Positions 15,080-23,517 of a stretch of DNA of 64,000 nucleotides are shown here, piece after piece. The stretch's first letter is position 1, and each line of letters opens with the position of its first letter. The stretch comes from an uncultured Ruminiclostridium sp. (GTDB lineage Bacteria > Bacillota > Clostridia > Oscillospirales > Ruminococcaceae), in NCBI GenBank assembly GCA_947629925.1, contig CANRFO010000007.1, forward strand, positions 1 to 64,000. Direction: 5' to 3'. The position numbers and the translations under genes are program-made. The notes under the pieces are model-generated. The model had not been told where the DNA came from, searched no databases, and saw only the letters and a list, made by a program, of their open reading frames with translations.

Positions 15080-16576
15080 TTATCTGTGCGCTTCCTTTGA
15101 AGCCATAATGCTCTCCAGCATTTCGGGGAAAAGGAACTTATAACTCATGCGGTTGTAGAAAGCCCCCTGAATGTCCCAGATAACAGGGCATACTCCCGCG
15201 TTGTACATTTCCTCCGTGACCGTTTCCATAAAGTTTACTATCTGTTCTTCGGTCTTGTTTTTCTGCGCGACACCGTATTCGCCGACGATAACGGGGATAC
15301 CCTTATCCACAAAGGTCTCTTTCAGCATATTCATGTATTTTTGCAGTTCCTTTATGTCTTTTTCGTTGCCCCAGGTGCTTTTTGCCTTGCCCCAGCTCGC
15401 GTCCTCCTCAAGTATGCAGAAAGTGGAAGGCGTGTAGTAATGTACCGACACTGCGCAGCGTCCCGCAGGGTCGTTCGGCATTTTGAACATCTCATCGCAG
15501 GTAAGGTCTATGTCCGTGTTGTATCCTGCTATGAGCAGATGGCGTTTTGCGTTGTTGCCGCCTGAATTTCTCACTGTGTCAACAAACCTCTGATTTATCT
15601 CATAAAGCAGCTCGTAAGAATCGGCTTTTCCGTTTGTATTTCCGCTGTACCTGTTCCACATGCTGTCCCAGCCGCCCTCTTCGTTGAGGGATTCAAACAT
15701 CAGCTTGTCGCCGTAATCTTTGAAGGCTTCCGATATCTGCTCCCATATGCGCGTGTATTTTTTCATGCACTCCTCAGTATCGGTAGGAAAATTTGAAAAC
15801 CAGCCGTTATCCCAGTGTATGTTCACGATAGCGTACATACCGCTGTCCAGCGTCCAGTCCACTATCTCCTTTACTCTTGCTGTGTATTCTTCGTTTATGG
15901 TATAGTTTTCGCCCATCATATTTGACCACGCCACAGGTATCCTCAGAACTCCGAACCCGCAGTCTGCGTACCCCTGAATGACCTTTTCGGTGATAACGGG
16001 ACTGCCCCACGCGGTCTCATAGCCTCTCACGCCGCCTGACGGGCTTATCCAGTTCCCGCAGGATTCCATCGTGTTGCCGAGATTTATCCCCTGCCCCATA
16101 TCGTGTACTATTTCCATGGTGGTCATATCCCGTATTTCTTTTACGCCGTCTGATTTATTATGCGTTACCGAAGGAGCGGCAGGCTCCTTTTCGGTTGCGG
16201 AAGTCTGCTTTTCTGTAGCAATGGTCTGTTTTTCCGTAGCAGTAGTCTGCTTTTCGGTGGCGGCAGTCTCTTTTTCAGTGGCAGTGGTCTGCTTTTCGGC
16301 AGCTGTCGTCTGCTCTTTTGTTTCTTCGGGCTTTTCTTCGGAAGCCGTGCTTTCCTTGGCGGAGGTCTCCTCTTCGGAAACGGTGGTCTGCTCATTTACC
16401 GTCGTTGTTTCATTTTCGCTTGCTGTTGTTATTGCGTCATCGGAAACAGTCTGCTCCTGCGAGATGTCCGAGCTTTCGGGAACGTTTTGGCTGTCTGTGC
16501 TGTTGCAGCCGCAAATCAGGATGGAAACGCTGAGAAACAGCGTCGTTAAAATACTTATAAGTCTTGTCTTTTTCAT
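15080..16576 (-). CDS. GH5 family glycosidase lipoprotein with a repetitive Thr/Glu linker
   Basis: A 498-residue surface enzyme. Signal peptide and lipobox end at about Cys24 (LICGC). Residues about 35-135 form a Thr/Glu/Ser/Lys-rich linker with about seven TEKQTTA-like heptads. The GH5 domain follows: GINLGNTMESCGNW, LRIPVAWSNMM, NIHWDNGW, FESLNEEGG with the acid/base Glu, VHYYTPSTF and VIVGEYGVA with the nucleophile. The start at 16576 follows AAAGGTGAT; an in-frame ATG 39 bases upstream overlaps the end of the preceding gene. It is the last gene of a three-gene operon. Endoglucanase, lichenase or mannanase activity is possible. Confidence 0.9.
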   Translation of the reverse strand: MKKTRLISILTTLFLSVSILICGCNSTDSQNVPESSDISQEQTVSDDAITTASENETTTVNEQTTVSEEETSAKESTASEEKPEETKEQTTAAEKQTTATEKETAATEKQTTATEKQTIATEKQTSATEKEPAAPSVTHNKSDGVKEIRDMTTMEIVHDMGQGINLGNTMESCGNWISPSGGVRGYETAWGSPVITEKVIQGYADCGFGVLRIPVAWSNMMGENYTINEEYTARVKEIVDWTLDSGMYAIVNIHWDNGWFSNFPTDTEECMKKYTRIWEQISEAFKDYGDKLMFESLNEEGGWDSMWNRYSGNTNGKADSYELLYEINQRFVDTVRNSGGNNAKRHLLIAGYNTDIDLTCDEMFKMPNDPAGRCAVSVHYYTPSTFCILEEDASWGKAKSTWGNEKDIKELQKYMNMLKETFVDKGIPVIVGEYGVAQKNKTEEQIVNFMETVTEEMYNAGVCPVIWDIQGAFYNRMSYKFLFPEMLESIMASKEAHR

Positions 16577-16589
16577 TTTATCACCTTTC

Positions 16590-17822
16590 TCAGCCGTTTG
16601 CGATTTTCTCTGCAATTTTCCTGATAACTTCGCTGTCGGCGGGATTTTTCATTTTGAATGATGTCCTTGAATAAGCGTTGTCGTTCGTATCCCACAGCAC
16701 CGGGATAAAGCCGTAGTCCGTCGCCCACGTCAGCAGCACCTCAAGACATTCCGATGAAGTGCTGTACTTTGAATCCCCAGCCATATTGCTGCTTGGATAA
16801 ATAGAAGTGGTTTCACCTACAAAAACGGGTATGTTGTTGTCAGTGAATTTGCTTTTCAGCTTGTCGCACTGATCCTTTATATAGTCGAGCCAGTTCTGAT
16901 TGCCTATGCTGTTTGACCAGTAGCAGGCGTTGTCGATGTAATGCACCGAGACCATCAGCCTGTCATCAGCGGTATCTGTGGGCATAATGAACTTATCTCC
17001 CGTTGTCTTGTCGATATTTGTCCAGTACCCCGAAACTATCAGCATTCTGTCGCCGTTGTTCCCGCTTGTTGCTCTCACTGCGTCAACGAAAGTCTGATTG
17101 AGTGCGTTTGTAAGCTCATATGCCTCGTCGTCAGAACGGTCTTTAAGCACTCCCGACTCGTCAAATCGCTGTCCTCCCAGATATTCGTTGAAGCCCTCAA
17201 ATATCAGCTTGTCGCCGTAGTCCTTGAAATGCTCCGCTATCTGAGTCCAAAGCGTGTTGAATATTCTTTTGCAGTCCTCAAGGTCGTTTCTTCTTATAAT
17301 AAATTCGTCAAAATGGTGACAGTTTACCACTACATACAGATCATCATTTACACAGTAGTCTACTATCTCCTGAACTCTGTTCATGTAGTCCTCATTTATG
17401 GTATAAGTCCCGTCGTCCTCCATCATATTTCCCCAGAACACGGGAATGCGCACGGTCCTGAAGCCTTCCGCCTTCATTCCGTCTATGACTGCCTGAGTGG
17501 TTTCCACCGCTCTCCAGCAGGTCTCATAATCCCGCGGGGTATTGCTCCCCACCTTCGGTATCCAGGTGTAGGTGGATTTTTCGCAGTTCGTCGCCTCATA
17601 AGCCTCCATGGTATTGCCCAGATTGAGCCCTATCCCCATATCCTTTGCAATTTCCACAGCGGTCATTCTTTCGGTATTTTCAGCTTCTTCCTCAGTGCTT
17701 TGTGAAGCGTTGTTTTCCGTATCCGCACCGCCGTTTTCAGCCGTGTCCGCACAGCCGCTCAGCAGTGTTGAAATGCCTAAAGCCGCCGCTAAAAGCAGGC
17801 TCAGTAATTTTTTGCTTTTCAT
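16590..17822 (-). CDS. GH5 family glycosidase lipoprotein
   Basis: A 410-residue surface enzyme with lipobox LLSGC (Cys24), a short acidic linker to about residue 50, then a GH5 domain: IGLNLGNTMEAYEAT, VRIPVFWGNMM, VNCHHFDEF, FEGFNEYLGGQ with the acid/base Glu, VHYIDNACYW and VFVGETTSIYPS with the nucleophile. It differs clearly from the GH5 proteins on either side, so the two operon members are not recent copies. The start follows GGAGG. It lies 12 bases after GH43 and 13 bases before the last GH5, which supports a single transcript. Confidence 0.9.
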   Translation of the reverse strand: MKSKKLLSLLLAAALGISTLLSGCADTAENGGADTENNASQSTEEEAENTERMTAVEIAKDMGIGLNLGNTMEAYEATNCEKSTYTWIPKVGSNTPRDYETCWRAVETTQAVIDGMKAEGFRTVRIPVFWGNMMEDDGTYTINEDYMNRVQEIVDYCVNDDLYVVVNCHHFDEFIIRRNDLEDCKRIFNTLWTQIAEHFKDYGDKLIFEGFNEYLGGQRFDESGVLKDRSDDEAYELTNALNQTFVDAVRATSGNNGDRMLIVSGYWTNIDKTTGDKFIMPTDTADDRLMVSVHYIDNACYWSNSIGNQNWLDYIKDQCDKLKSKFTDNNIPVFVGETTSIYPSSNMAGDSKYSTSSECLEVLLTWATDYGFIPVLWDTNDNAYSRTSFKMKNPADSEVIRKIAEKIANG

Positions 17823-17834
17823 TTTGTCCTCCTG

Positions 17835-19157
17835 TTATTTCATAAATACGAATGCCTTTACTCCCAGCAATTCTCTGTCCTTGAACGGCTCCGCTATCCA
17901 GCCGCTGTATGTGTGATTTATTTTAAAGAACACAGCGTGCCGCTCTGTAACGGCTTTCACCCTGCATTTATATTCTCCGTCGGAAAGCCCTGTTTCGCAT
18001 ACGCCTATCTCCTCGCCTTTGTCAGGGTCGTCAAGAAGTATATGTATTTCGCAGGGACAGCCTGTTCCCATAATGTCAACGGCAAATTCCATGGTCTTAC
18101 TGCCAAAATCTTTTCCGAAATCGAAATATTTGTAGCCCAGTACCGTGCCGTTTTTTATTCCGCTTATCATTCTTGTGAAGCTGTCTTTTTCGGTGACAAA
18201 TCCGCCGCCTCTTATCACGCAGGCGATGTCGGCAGGCGTTATTTTGTACGGATCCAGTGACTCCTCAAATCCCAGCGAGGTCATCTCCACCTGCGGTATA
18301 GTCCCGTCGGGGAGAATTTCTATCTTCTCCACACACGCCCGTCTTGAGGTTATCGTTCCGTTTGTCATTCTGTGATAGAAAACATACCACTGACCGTTGA
18401 TACAGCACACCGAGCCGTGGTCGTTGCCCGCAGGATAGTCGATTCCGTTGTCGATTATCGTCCCCATACGCTTGAAAGGACCCTGCGGCTTGTCGGCTAC
18501 GGCATAGTCCAGCCTGCTCCCTTTTCTCGGCGAATATATATAATAATACCGCCCGTTTATCTTTCTGGGAGAGCTTGCCTCAAAAAAGCACTCAGGTTCG
18601 TTTCCTTTCGGAATAAGGTCGGCGATATACGAGCCTTTCTTTATCGTGCGCATCGTCGCGGGATCTATCTCCCCGAAATGGGAACGCTCAAAGCCGTAGT
18701 ATATATAAACTTTTCCGTCGTCGTCCACAAGCACGCCTGCGTCGTTGAAGATACCGCCGTCGCCGCCGTCCGCCTTGTCGTATTCATATCTTCCCAGCAG
18801 CTTGAAAGGGCCCTCAGGCTTGTCGCTCACTCCCACGCACCCGTCCGAACCGAGGATATATGCGAAAAGGTAGTATTTCCCGTCTTTTTCCACCACGTCG
18901 GGAGCGTACAGCTCACGCTCCGTCCACTCAGCCGTATCGGACGGGTGATCCTCATCGGGCAATGTGTGAAAGCTGTCCCCGTGACACTGCCAGTTGTTCA
19001 GGTCATTAAGCGGAGCCGACCACACTTTTAATTTCCAGTCGCAGAAAGCTCCCGAAGCCGCCTTATCGTGTGAGCCGTAAAGATACACTCTGTCCCCGAA
19101 CACGCGCGGTTCGCCGTCGGGAATGTATTCCCAGAGCGGAAGAAAAGGATTTGGCAT
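17835..19157 (-). CDS. GH43 family glycosidase, apparently cytosolic
   Basis: A 440-residue enzyme. The five-blade propeller domain spans about residues 5-310: GEPRVFGDRVYLYGSHD with the base Asp, ELYAPDVVEKDGKYYLF with the pKa-tuning Asp, and FFEASSPRKINGRYYYIYS with the acid Glu. The C-terminal 110 residues look like a beta-sandwich of the CBM6/GH43-associated type (VLGYKYFDFG, ECRVKAV-like strands). Such enzymes are often arabinofuranosidases or xylosidases. There is no signal peptide, so it should act on imported oligosaccharides, unlike the two surface GH5 proteins that follow it. The start follows AAGGAGG. First gene of the operon. Confidence 0.88.
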   Translation of the reverse strand: MPNPFLPLWEYIPDGEPRVFGDRVYLYGSHDKAASGAFCDWKLKVWSAPLNDLNNWQCHGDSFHTLPDEDHPSDTAEWTERELYAPDVVEKDGKYYLFAYILGSDGCVGVSDKPEGPFKLLGRYEYDKADGGDGGIFNDAGVLVDDDGKVYIYYGFERSHFGEIDPATMRTIKKGSYIADLIPKGNEPECFFEASSPRKINGRYYYIYSPRKGSRLDYAVADKPQGPFKRMGTIIDNGIDYPAGNDHGSVCCINGQWYVFYHRMTNGTITSRRACVEKIEILPDGTIPQVEMTSLGFEESLDPYKITPADIACVIRGGGFVTEKDSFTRMISGIKNGTVLGYKYFDFGKDFGSKTMEFAVDIMGTGCPCEIHILLDDPDKGEEIGVCETGLSDGEYKCRVKAVTERHAVFFKINHTYSGWIAEPFKDRELLGVKAFVFMK

Positions 19158-19196
19158 AAAAGACCTCCTTGCCGTAAAAACGATTACATTGTATAT

Positions 19197-19225
19197 ATAA
19201 TAGCATAAACGAAATATTAAATCAA
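19197..19225 (-). promoter_or_regulatory. promoter of the GH43-GH5-GH5 operon
   Basis: Minus strand -35 TTGATT (19220-19225) and -10 TATTAT (19197-19202), 17-base spacer, about 40 bases before the GH43 start. The AT-rich 19226-19346 stretch towards the divergent AraC gene is the likely place for its operator. Confidence 0.7.
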
Positions 19226-19346
19226 TAGCTTTGATTAAATTTCACAAAAGAAAGATACTGAAAAACAACAGCGTTCTCATACCGAAAACGCTGTATAAAT
19301 GACTTTGCATGGATTTTTCTGACGAAATTATTTCTTCTTGATTTTT

Positions 19347-19374
19347 TTGACATTTTATATTATAATTATATCAT
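19347..19374 (+). promoter_or_regulatory. promoter for the AraC-type regulator
   Basis: -35 TTGACA (19347-19352) and -10 TATCAT (19369-19374) with a 16-base spacer, about 80 bases before the start at 19457. Several TATA-like boxes overlap here, so the exact -10 is not certain. Confidence 0.5.
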
Positions 19375-19456
19375 CGTCATTGACTTTTAAATCACTGTCT
19401 TTTTTGACAAAAATAAAAATATAAGCACATAACTGACATGAAAGGATATCAGCACC

Positions 19457-20302
19457 ATGATGACATTTACGCTGAATATGTTCAAGGGCGAGGAAAGCTT
19501 CCCCTTTTTCATACAGAACGGCAGCCATGACGAGCCGCTTTGCGAGCACGATCACAGCGATTTTACCGAGCTTGTGATAGTTACAAGCGGTTCCGCAAGG
19601 CATATCGTGAACGGAGAAAGCGACCGTATAGGCAAAGGCGACGTTTTCGTCATAAACAGCGGAATGTCACACGCTTACGAGGACGTACACCGCCTTCGTT
19701 TATACAACATAATGTTTTCCCCGAAGCTTTTGCCCTTATCGGACATTTCCGACTGCGACGGCTTCAAAGCCATGTTTGTCCCCTCAGGCAGACAAAGCGG
19801 CTTTATTTCCTACCTGAACCTTGATCCCGATGAGCTTGAGCAGATAACTTCCCTGATCCTGCAGCTGAAAAAGGAGTATGCCGAAAAGCGCATAGGCTGG
19901 AAAACCGCTGTTCAGGGCTACCTTTGGAATATTATGATACTGCTGTCCCGCCTTTACGATTTTGAGCGAACCAAGAACAGCGAAGGCGTTGAGCGCATAG
20001 CGGGCGCGGCGGATTATATCAAGCAGAATTACGCCGAGAGCCTTTCCGTAGCCCGTCTTGCCGAAATGTCCAACTATTCTGAAAGACAGTTCATACGCCT
20101 TTTCAAGAAAGCCTTCGGCTGTATCCCCACGGAGTATATAACAAATCTGCGAATGCTGAAGGCAAGGGAAATGCTTCGTGCAAAGAACCACTCTGTCACC
20201 GAGATAGCCACCTTCTGCGGATACAGCGACGGAAACTATTTCAGCCGCATTTTCCGTAAATACAACGGCATGACCCCCACCGAATACCGCTCAATGTTCT
20301 GA
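19457..20302 (+). CDS. AraC family transcriptional regulator
   Basis: A 281-residue regulator. Residues 1-130 form a cupin-type sugar-sensing domain (CEHDHSDFTELVIVTSGSAR, KGDVFVINSGMSHAYED). Residues 180-281 contain two helix-turn-helix motifs: ESLSVARLAEMSNYSERQFI and SVTEIATFCGYSDGNYFSRI, ending in the family FRKYNGMTPTEYRS. It is divergent from the GH43-GH5-GH5 operon across a 300-base gap, so it very probably controls that operon in response to a released oligosaccharide. The start follows AAAGGATAT; the start codon is the first of two ATGs in a row. Confidence 0.92.
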   Translation: MMTFTLNMFKGEESFPFFIQNGSHDEPLCEHDHSDFTELVIVTSGSARHIVNGESDRIGKGDVFVINSGMSHAYEDVHRLRLYNIMFSPKLLPLSDISDCDGFKAMFVPSGRQSGFISYLNLDPDELEQITSLILQLKKEYAEKRIGWKTAVQGYLWNIMILLSRLYDFERTKNSEGVERIAGAADYIKQNYAESLSVARLAEMSNYSERQFIRLFKKAFGCIPTEYITNLRMLKAREMLRAKNHSVTEIATFCGYSDGNYFSRIFRKYNGMTPTEYRSMF

Positions 20303-20337
20303 AAAAAGCCGACATGATTCTTTCATGTCGGCTTTTA
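20303..20337 (+). terminator. terminator after the AraC gene
   Basis: Stem AAAAAGCCGACATGA with TCATGTCGGCTTTT, T-run on the 3' side, directly after the stop codon. Confidence 0.88.
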
Positions 20338-20364
20338 TTGCCCGTTCTGCCGAACGGTGAATCG

Positions 20365-20844
20365 CTATTTCAGTTCAAACAAAGCTTTTTCATAGTCCTT
20401 TACATAGTATCTGATATTTTTGCGCCCTTTTCGGATTATCGTATGCCCCTCCGCTTCAAGCATTTCTTTTTGCTTTTCGATACCGCCCGGGTATTTTGCG
20501 TTCAGCTCACCGTCCGCTTTAAGCGTTCTCCAATACGGCGTTTTGTCCTCGAAACGCTGAAAGCTTGCCCACGCCGCAATTGAAACAAATATCCCTGCGG
20601 TAACAGGCTCCGTGAAATCCGCGCCGCATAATTTTGCAAAATATTCACGGATTTTTCCCACCGTGATTACGCTCCCGCAGGGAATACGCTTCATTATTTT
20701 GTCATAGTCAATGGGCGGCGCAAAATACATTCTGTTCCCGCCGTATTTTTTTATGCTCTTTTCGTCCGTTATTATCTGTATCTTAGGCATATCCTTGCAG
20801 TCGTTCAGCATAGCGTTGAAATCTTTTTTATCCTCGTTAGCCAT
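20365..20844 (-). CDS. MGMT family protein (alkyltransferase-like)
   Basis: A 159-residue protein with the C-terminal DNA-binding fold of O6-alkylguanine alkyltransferases: IPCGSVITVGKIREYFAKLCG, TPYWRTLKADGELNAKYPGG, EKQKEMLEAEGH. The active-site PCHR motif of true alkyltransferases is absent, replaced by the TPYWRTLK stretch seen in ATL-type proteins. It is therefore more likely a lesion-recognition protein than a methyl acceptor. Related ATLs hand lesions to nucleotide excision repair. It has a convergent AraC gene on one side and nfnB on the other and looks monocistronic. Confidence 0.82.
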   Translation of the reverse strand: MANEDKKDFNAMLNDCKDMPKIQIITDEKSIKKYGGNRMYFAPPIDYDKIMKRIPCGSVITVGKIREYFAKLCGADFTEPVTAGIFVSIAAWASFQRFEDKTPYWRTLKADGELNAKYPGGIEKQKEMLEAEGHTIIRKGRKNIRYYVKDYEKALFELK

Positions 20845-20925
20845 AACTGCTGCCTTTCCGAACGCCGCCGTTCAAACACTTGTTTCTCAGCAAGTCCGCC
20901 CTGCCGAATTTTTATCTTATCGCCT

Positions 20926-22314
20926 TTACTTGTCCCCCAGATACTCGTCTATCGCCTTAGCCGCCTGTTTTCCTGCGCCCATAGCGAGAATTACGGTAGC
21001 CGCGCCCGTCACTGCGTCCCCGCCTGCATAAACGCCCTCGCGGGTGGTCTGCATGGTTTCCTCGTTGACTACAAGACAACCCCCGCGGTTAGTTTCAAGC
21101 CCCTTTGTGGTACTTCTTATCAGCGGATTTGGGGAAGTACCTATTGCCATAATGACCGTATCCACGTCAAGCGTGAAATTGCTGTTTTCCTTAACAACAG
21201 GACGTCTTCTGCCGCTGTCGTCAGGCTCACCCAGCTCCATCTCAACGCACTCCATAGCCTTTACACGGCCGTTTTCGTCCCCGATTATCTTCACAGGATT
21301 GTTAAGATTGCGGAAGATGACGCCCTCCTCCATAGCGTGATGTATCTCCTCTTTTCTTGCGGGCATTTCCTCCAGTCCTCTGCGGTAAACTATATATACC
21401 GTTTCAGCGCCCAGTCTTTTTGCGCATCTTGCGGCGTCCATCGCCACGTTGCCGCCGCCCACGACCGCCACGGTCTTACTTTTTATAATAGGAGTGTCGT
21501 ACTCGTCACGGTACGCTTTCATCAGATTTGTTCTTGTGAGATATTCGTTTGCGGAGTATACCCCTATCAGGTCCTCTCCCTCTATTCCCATAAAGGAGGG
21601 AAGTCCTGCGCCTGAGCCGATGAACACCGCCTTGTATCCCATTTCAAAAAGCTCGTCTACCGACAAAGTCTTTCCGATTATCATATTCGTCTTTATCTCA
21701 ACGCCGAGGTCTTCAAGGTTTTTTACTTCCTTTGCGACTATCTCCTTCGGCAGTCTGAACTGAGGGATACCGTACACAAGCACTCCGCCTGCGGTATGGA
21801 ACGCCTCGAAAACAGTCACCTCATATCCTTTTTTAGCAAGGTCCCCCGCGCAGGTGAGCCCCGACGGACCCGCCCCCACGACAGCCACCTTTTTCCCGTT
21901 GGACTGAGGCTTTTCTGCTTTTTCACTGCCGTTTGCCATATGATAGTCTGCACAGAAACGCTCAAGGCGGCCTATGCCCACAGGCTCGCCCTTTATCCCT
22001 CTTACGCATTTCCCCTCGCACTGGCTCTCCTGCGGGCAGACGCGTCCGCATACGGCGGGAAGTCCGTTTGTGGAGGTGATTATCCTATACGCCTCCTCAA
22101 ACTCTCCTGCCGCCACCTTTGCGATAAAATCGGGGATATGTACGTTAACGGGACAGCCGCCCACGCACGGCTTATTTTTGCAGTTAAGGCAGCGCGTTGC
22201 CTCCTCCACCGCCATTTCCGCAGTGTAGCCCTTTGCAACTTCCTCAAAGTTTTTGTTTCTCACGTCCGCCGCCTGCTCAGGCATAGGGACTTTTTTCAGG
22301 CTCATATTCGGCAT
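20926..22314 (-). CDS. nfnB: NADH-dependent ferredoxin:NADP oxidoreductase large subunit NfnB
   Basis: A 462-residue flavoprotein like the small subunit of glutamate synthase (GltD). N-terminal Cys clusters for 4Fe-4S centres are visible: ATRCLNCKNKPCVGGCPVNVHIP and GRVCPQESQCEGKCVRG. FAD binding is at VAVVGAGPSGLTCAGDLA, the NADPH-binding motif at VAVVGGGNVAMDAARCA, and a second FAD block at GVYAGGDAVTGAATVILAMG. It follows the gene for an NfnA-like subunit with a 1-base gap, which identifies it as NfnB rather than a GltD with a GltB partner. The complex bifurcates electrons between NADPH, NAD+ and ferredoxin in the cytosol. Confidence 0.9.
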   Translation of the reverse strand: MPNMSLKKVPMPEQAADVRNKNFEEVAKGYTAEMAVEEATRCLNCKNKPCVGGCPVNVHIPDFIAKVAAGEFEEAYRIITSTNGLPAVCGRVCPQESQCEGKCVRGIKGEPVGIGRLERFCADYHMANGSEKAEKPQSNGKKVAVVGAGPSGLTCAGDLAKKGYEVTVFEAFHTAGGVLVYGIPQFRLPKEIVAKEVKNLEDLGVEIKTNMIIGKTLSVDELFEMGYKAVFIGSGAGLPSFMGIEGEDLIGVYSANEYLTRTNLMKAYRDEYDTPIIKSKTVAVVGGGNVAMDAARCAKRLGAETVYIVYRRGLEEMPARKEEIHHAMEEGVIFRNLNNPVKIIGDENGRVKAMECVEMELGEPDDSGRRRPVVKENSNFTLDVDTVIMAIGTSPNPLIRSTTKGLETNRGGCLVVNEETMQTTREGVYAGGDAVTGAATVILAMGAGKQAAKAIDEYLGDK

Positions 22315-22315
22315 T

Positions 22316-23155
22316 TCACTCCGCCTCCTTCCGATACAAACGGCAATTTTCCCTGCTGTGCGCTTCCTGCTCTTTATAAGCGGAATTGCGCCTCATCAGC
22401 TCGTCAAAATTCACCTGATGTCCGTCAAAATCAGGGCCGTCCACGCAGGCGAACTTTATCTCTCCGCCAACATTTACTCTGCACCCGCCGCACATTCCCG
22501 AACCGTCTATCATTATCGGATTAAGGGATACCAGCGTCTTTATGCCGTAAGGCTCGGTGGTCTTGCTGACAAACTTCATCATGGGAACAGGCCCGATAGC
22601 AAGCACCAGGTCATACTGATTTCCCGCCTCGATAAGCGCCTTCAGCTTGTCGGTGACAAAGCCCTTTTCCCCGTAGCTCCCGTCGTCGGTTGTTATGTAA
22701 AGATTGTGTGAAACTGCCTTGAACTCCTCTTCAAGTATAACGATGTCCTTGTTCCTGAACCCCGCTATAACGTCCACCTGCGCGCCGTTATTGAACAGCG
22801 CCTTTGCGGAGGGGTAAGCGATAGCGCACCCCACACCCCCGCCGATAACGCAGGCTTTTTTAACTCCGTCCAGCTCCGTAGCTTTGCCAAGAGGTCCCGC
22901 AAAATCCTTTAAGCAGTCCCCCTCGTTCAGCGTGGACAGCAGCTTTGTTGTCGCTCCCACTATCTGGAAAATTATCGTCACAGTCCCTTTCTCACGGTCA
23001 TAGTCCGCCACGGTGAGAGGGATCCTCTCTCCGTATTCGTCCACTCTCAGGATGATGAACTGTCCCGCCAGCGCCTTTTTCGCAACGAACGGCGCCTCTA
23101 TCTCCATCAGCACCACGTTTTCGTTGAGCTGACGCTTTTTCACGATTTTATACAT
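22316..23155 (-). CDS. nfnA: NADH-dependent ferredoxin:NADP oxidoreductase small subunit NfnA
   Basis: A 279-residue flavoprotein of the ferredoxin-NADP reductase superfamily (sulfide dehydrogenase beta-like). The N-terminal barrel binds FAD (GQFIILRVDEYGERIPLTVAD), then CVIGGGVGCAIAYPSAKAL binds NAD, and near the C-terminus MCGGCRVNVGGEIKFACVDG holds the Cys ligands of a 2Fe-2S cluster. Together with NfnB it forms the NADPH/NAD/ferredoxin bifurcating enzyme of Clostridia. The start follows GAAAGGAAACAGG, behind a SigA promoter. Gene order nfnA-nfnB and the 1-base gap are typical of a coupled pair. Confidence 0.92.
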   Translation of the reverse strand: MYKIVKKRQLNENVVLMEIEAPFVAKKALAGQFIILRVDEYGERIPLTVADYDREKGTVTIIFQIVGATTKLLSTLNEGDCLKDFAGPLGKATELDGVKKACVIGGGVGCAIAYPSAKALFNNGAQVDVIAGFRNKDIVILEEEFKAVSHNLYITTDDGSYGEKGFVTDKLKALIEAGNQYDLVLAIGPVPMMKFVSKTTEPYGIKTLVSLNPIMIDGSGMCGGCRVNVGGEIKFACVDGPDFDGHQVNFDELMRRNSAYKEQEAHSRENCRLYRKEAE

Positions 23156-23194
23156 TACCCTGTTTCCTTTCTTTAAATAAGAACATATATCAAT

Positions 23195-23223
23195 ATTATA
23201 GCAGAAACTGTTGTTTAAATCAA
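23195..23223 (-). promoter_or_regulatory. promoter for nfnAB
   Basis: Minus strand -35 TTGATT (23218-23223) and -10 TATAAT (23195-23200), 17-base spacer, about 40 bases before the nfnA start. Confidence 0.8.
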
Positions 23224-23358
23224 GCCTGATTTTACTTTCGGGGTCATAAATTTCCTGTTGCTTAACAAAAGTAAATTTTAAGTAAAGGACTTTATTTTAT
23301 TAAGCAGATTTTGTAATTTTTAAACAAAACTGACAGTTGAAATTTTATTCTCAGAATG

Positions 23359-23387
23359 TTGACACTTTATGTGAAAAATGATAAAAT
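23359..23387 (+). promoter_or_regulatory. promoter for the solute-binding lipoprotein gene
   Basis: -35 TTGACA (23359-23364) and -10 TAAAAT (23382-23387), 17-base spacer, leaving a leader of roughly 120 bases that includes the hairpin near 23478-23505. Confidence 0.75.
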
Positions 23388-23517
23388 TACATTATGACAT
23401 ACTATGAAACGAATGTCTTTGCGCTGATTAAAAGCTTTTAGCCTTACCGTCCGCGCCGAAGTGCGTCTGTATGTTTATGAAATCCGAAAAAACGGATCAT
23501 TTCATGAGGAGGAGAAT

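Larger units (their letters stand above)
23156..23517. other. divergent AT-rich regulatory region between nfnA and the solute-binding gene
   Basis: No gene is seen in these 362 bases. They contain divergent promoters for nfnA and the solute-binding gene (listed separately). A hairpin lies just upstream of the second gene's ribosome site, near 23478-23505: ATCCG pairs with CGGAT around AAAAAA and ATGAA pairs with TTCAT beyond a two-base bulge. The hairpin might limit ribosome access or protect the mRNA 5' end. Confidence 0.5.

Noticed and set aside
20365-20844. True O6-methylguanine methyltransferase
   Set aside because: The PCHR active-site Cys is missing, so it is called MGMT-like only.
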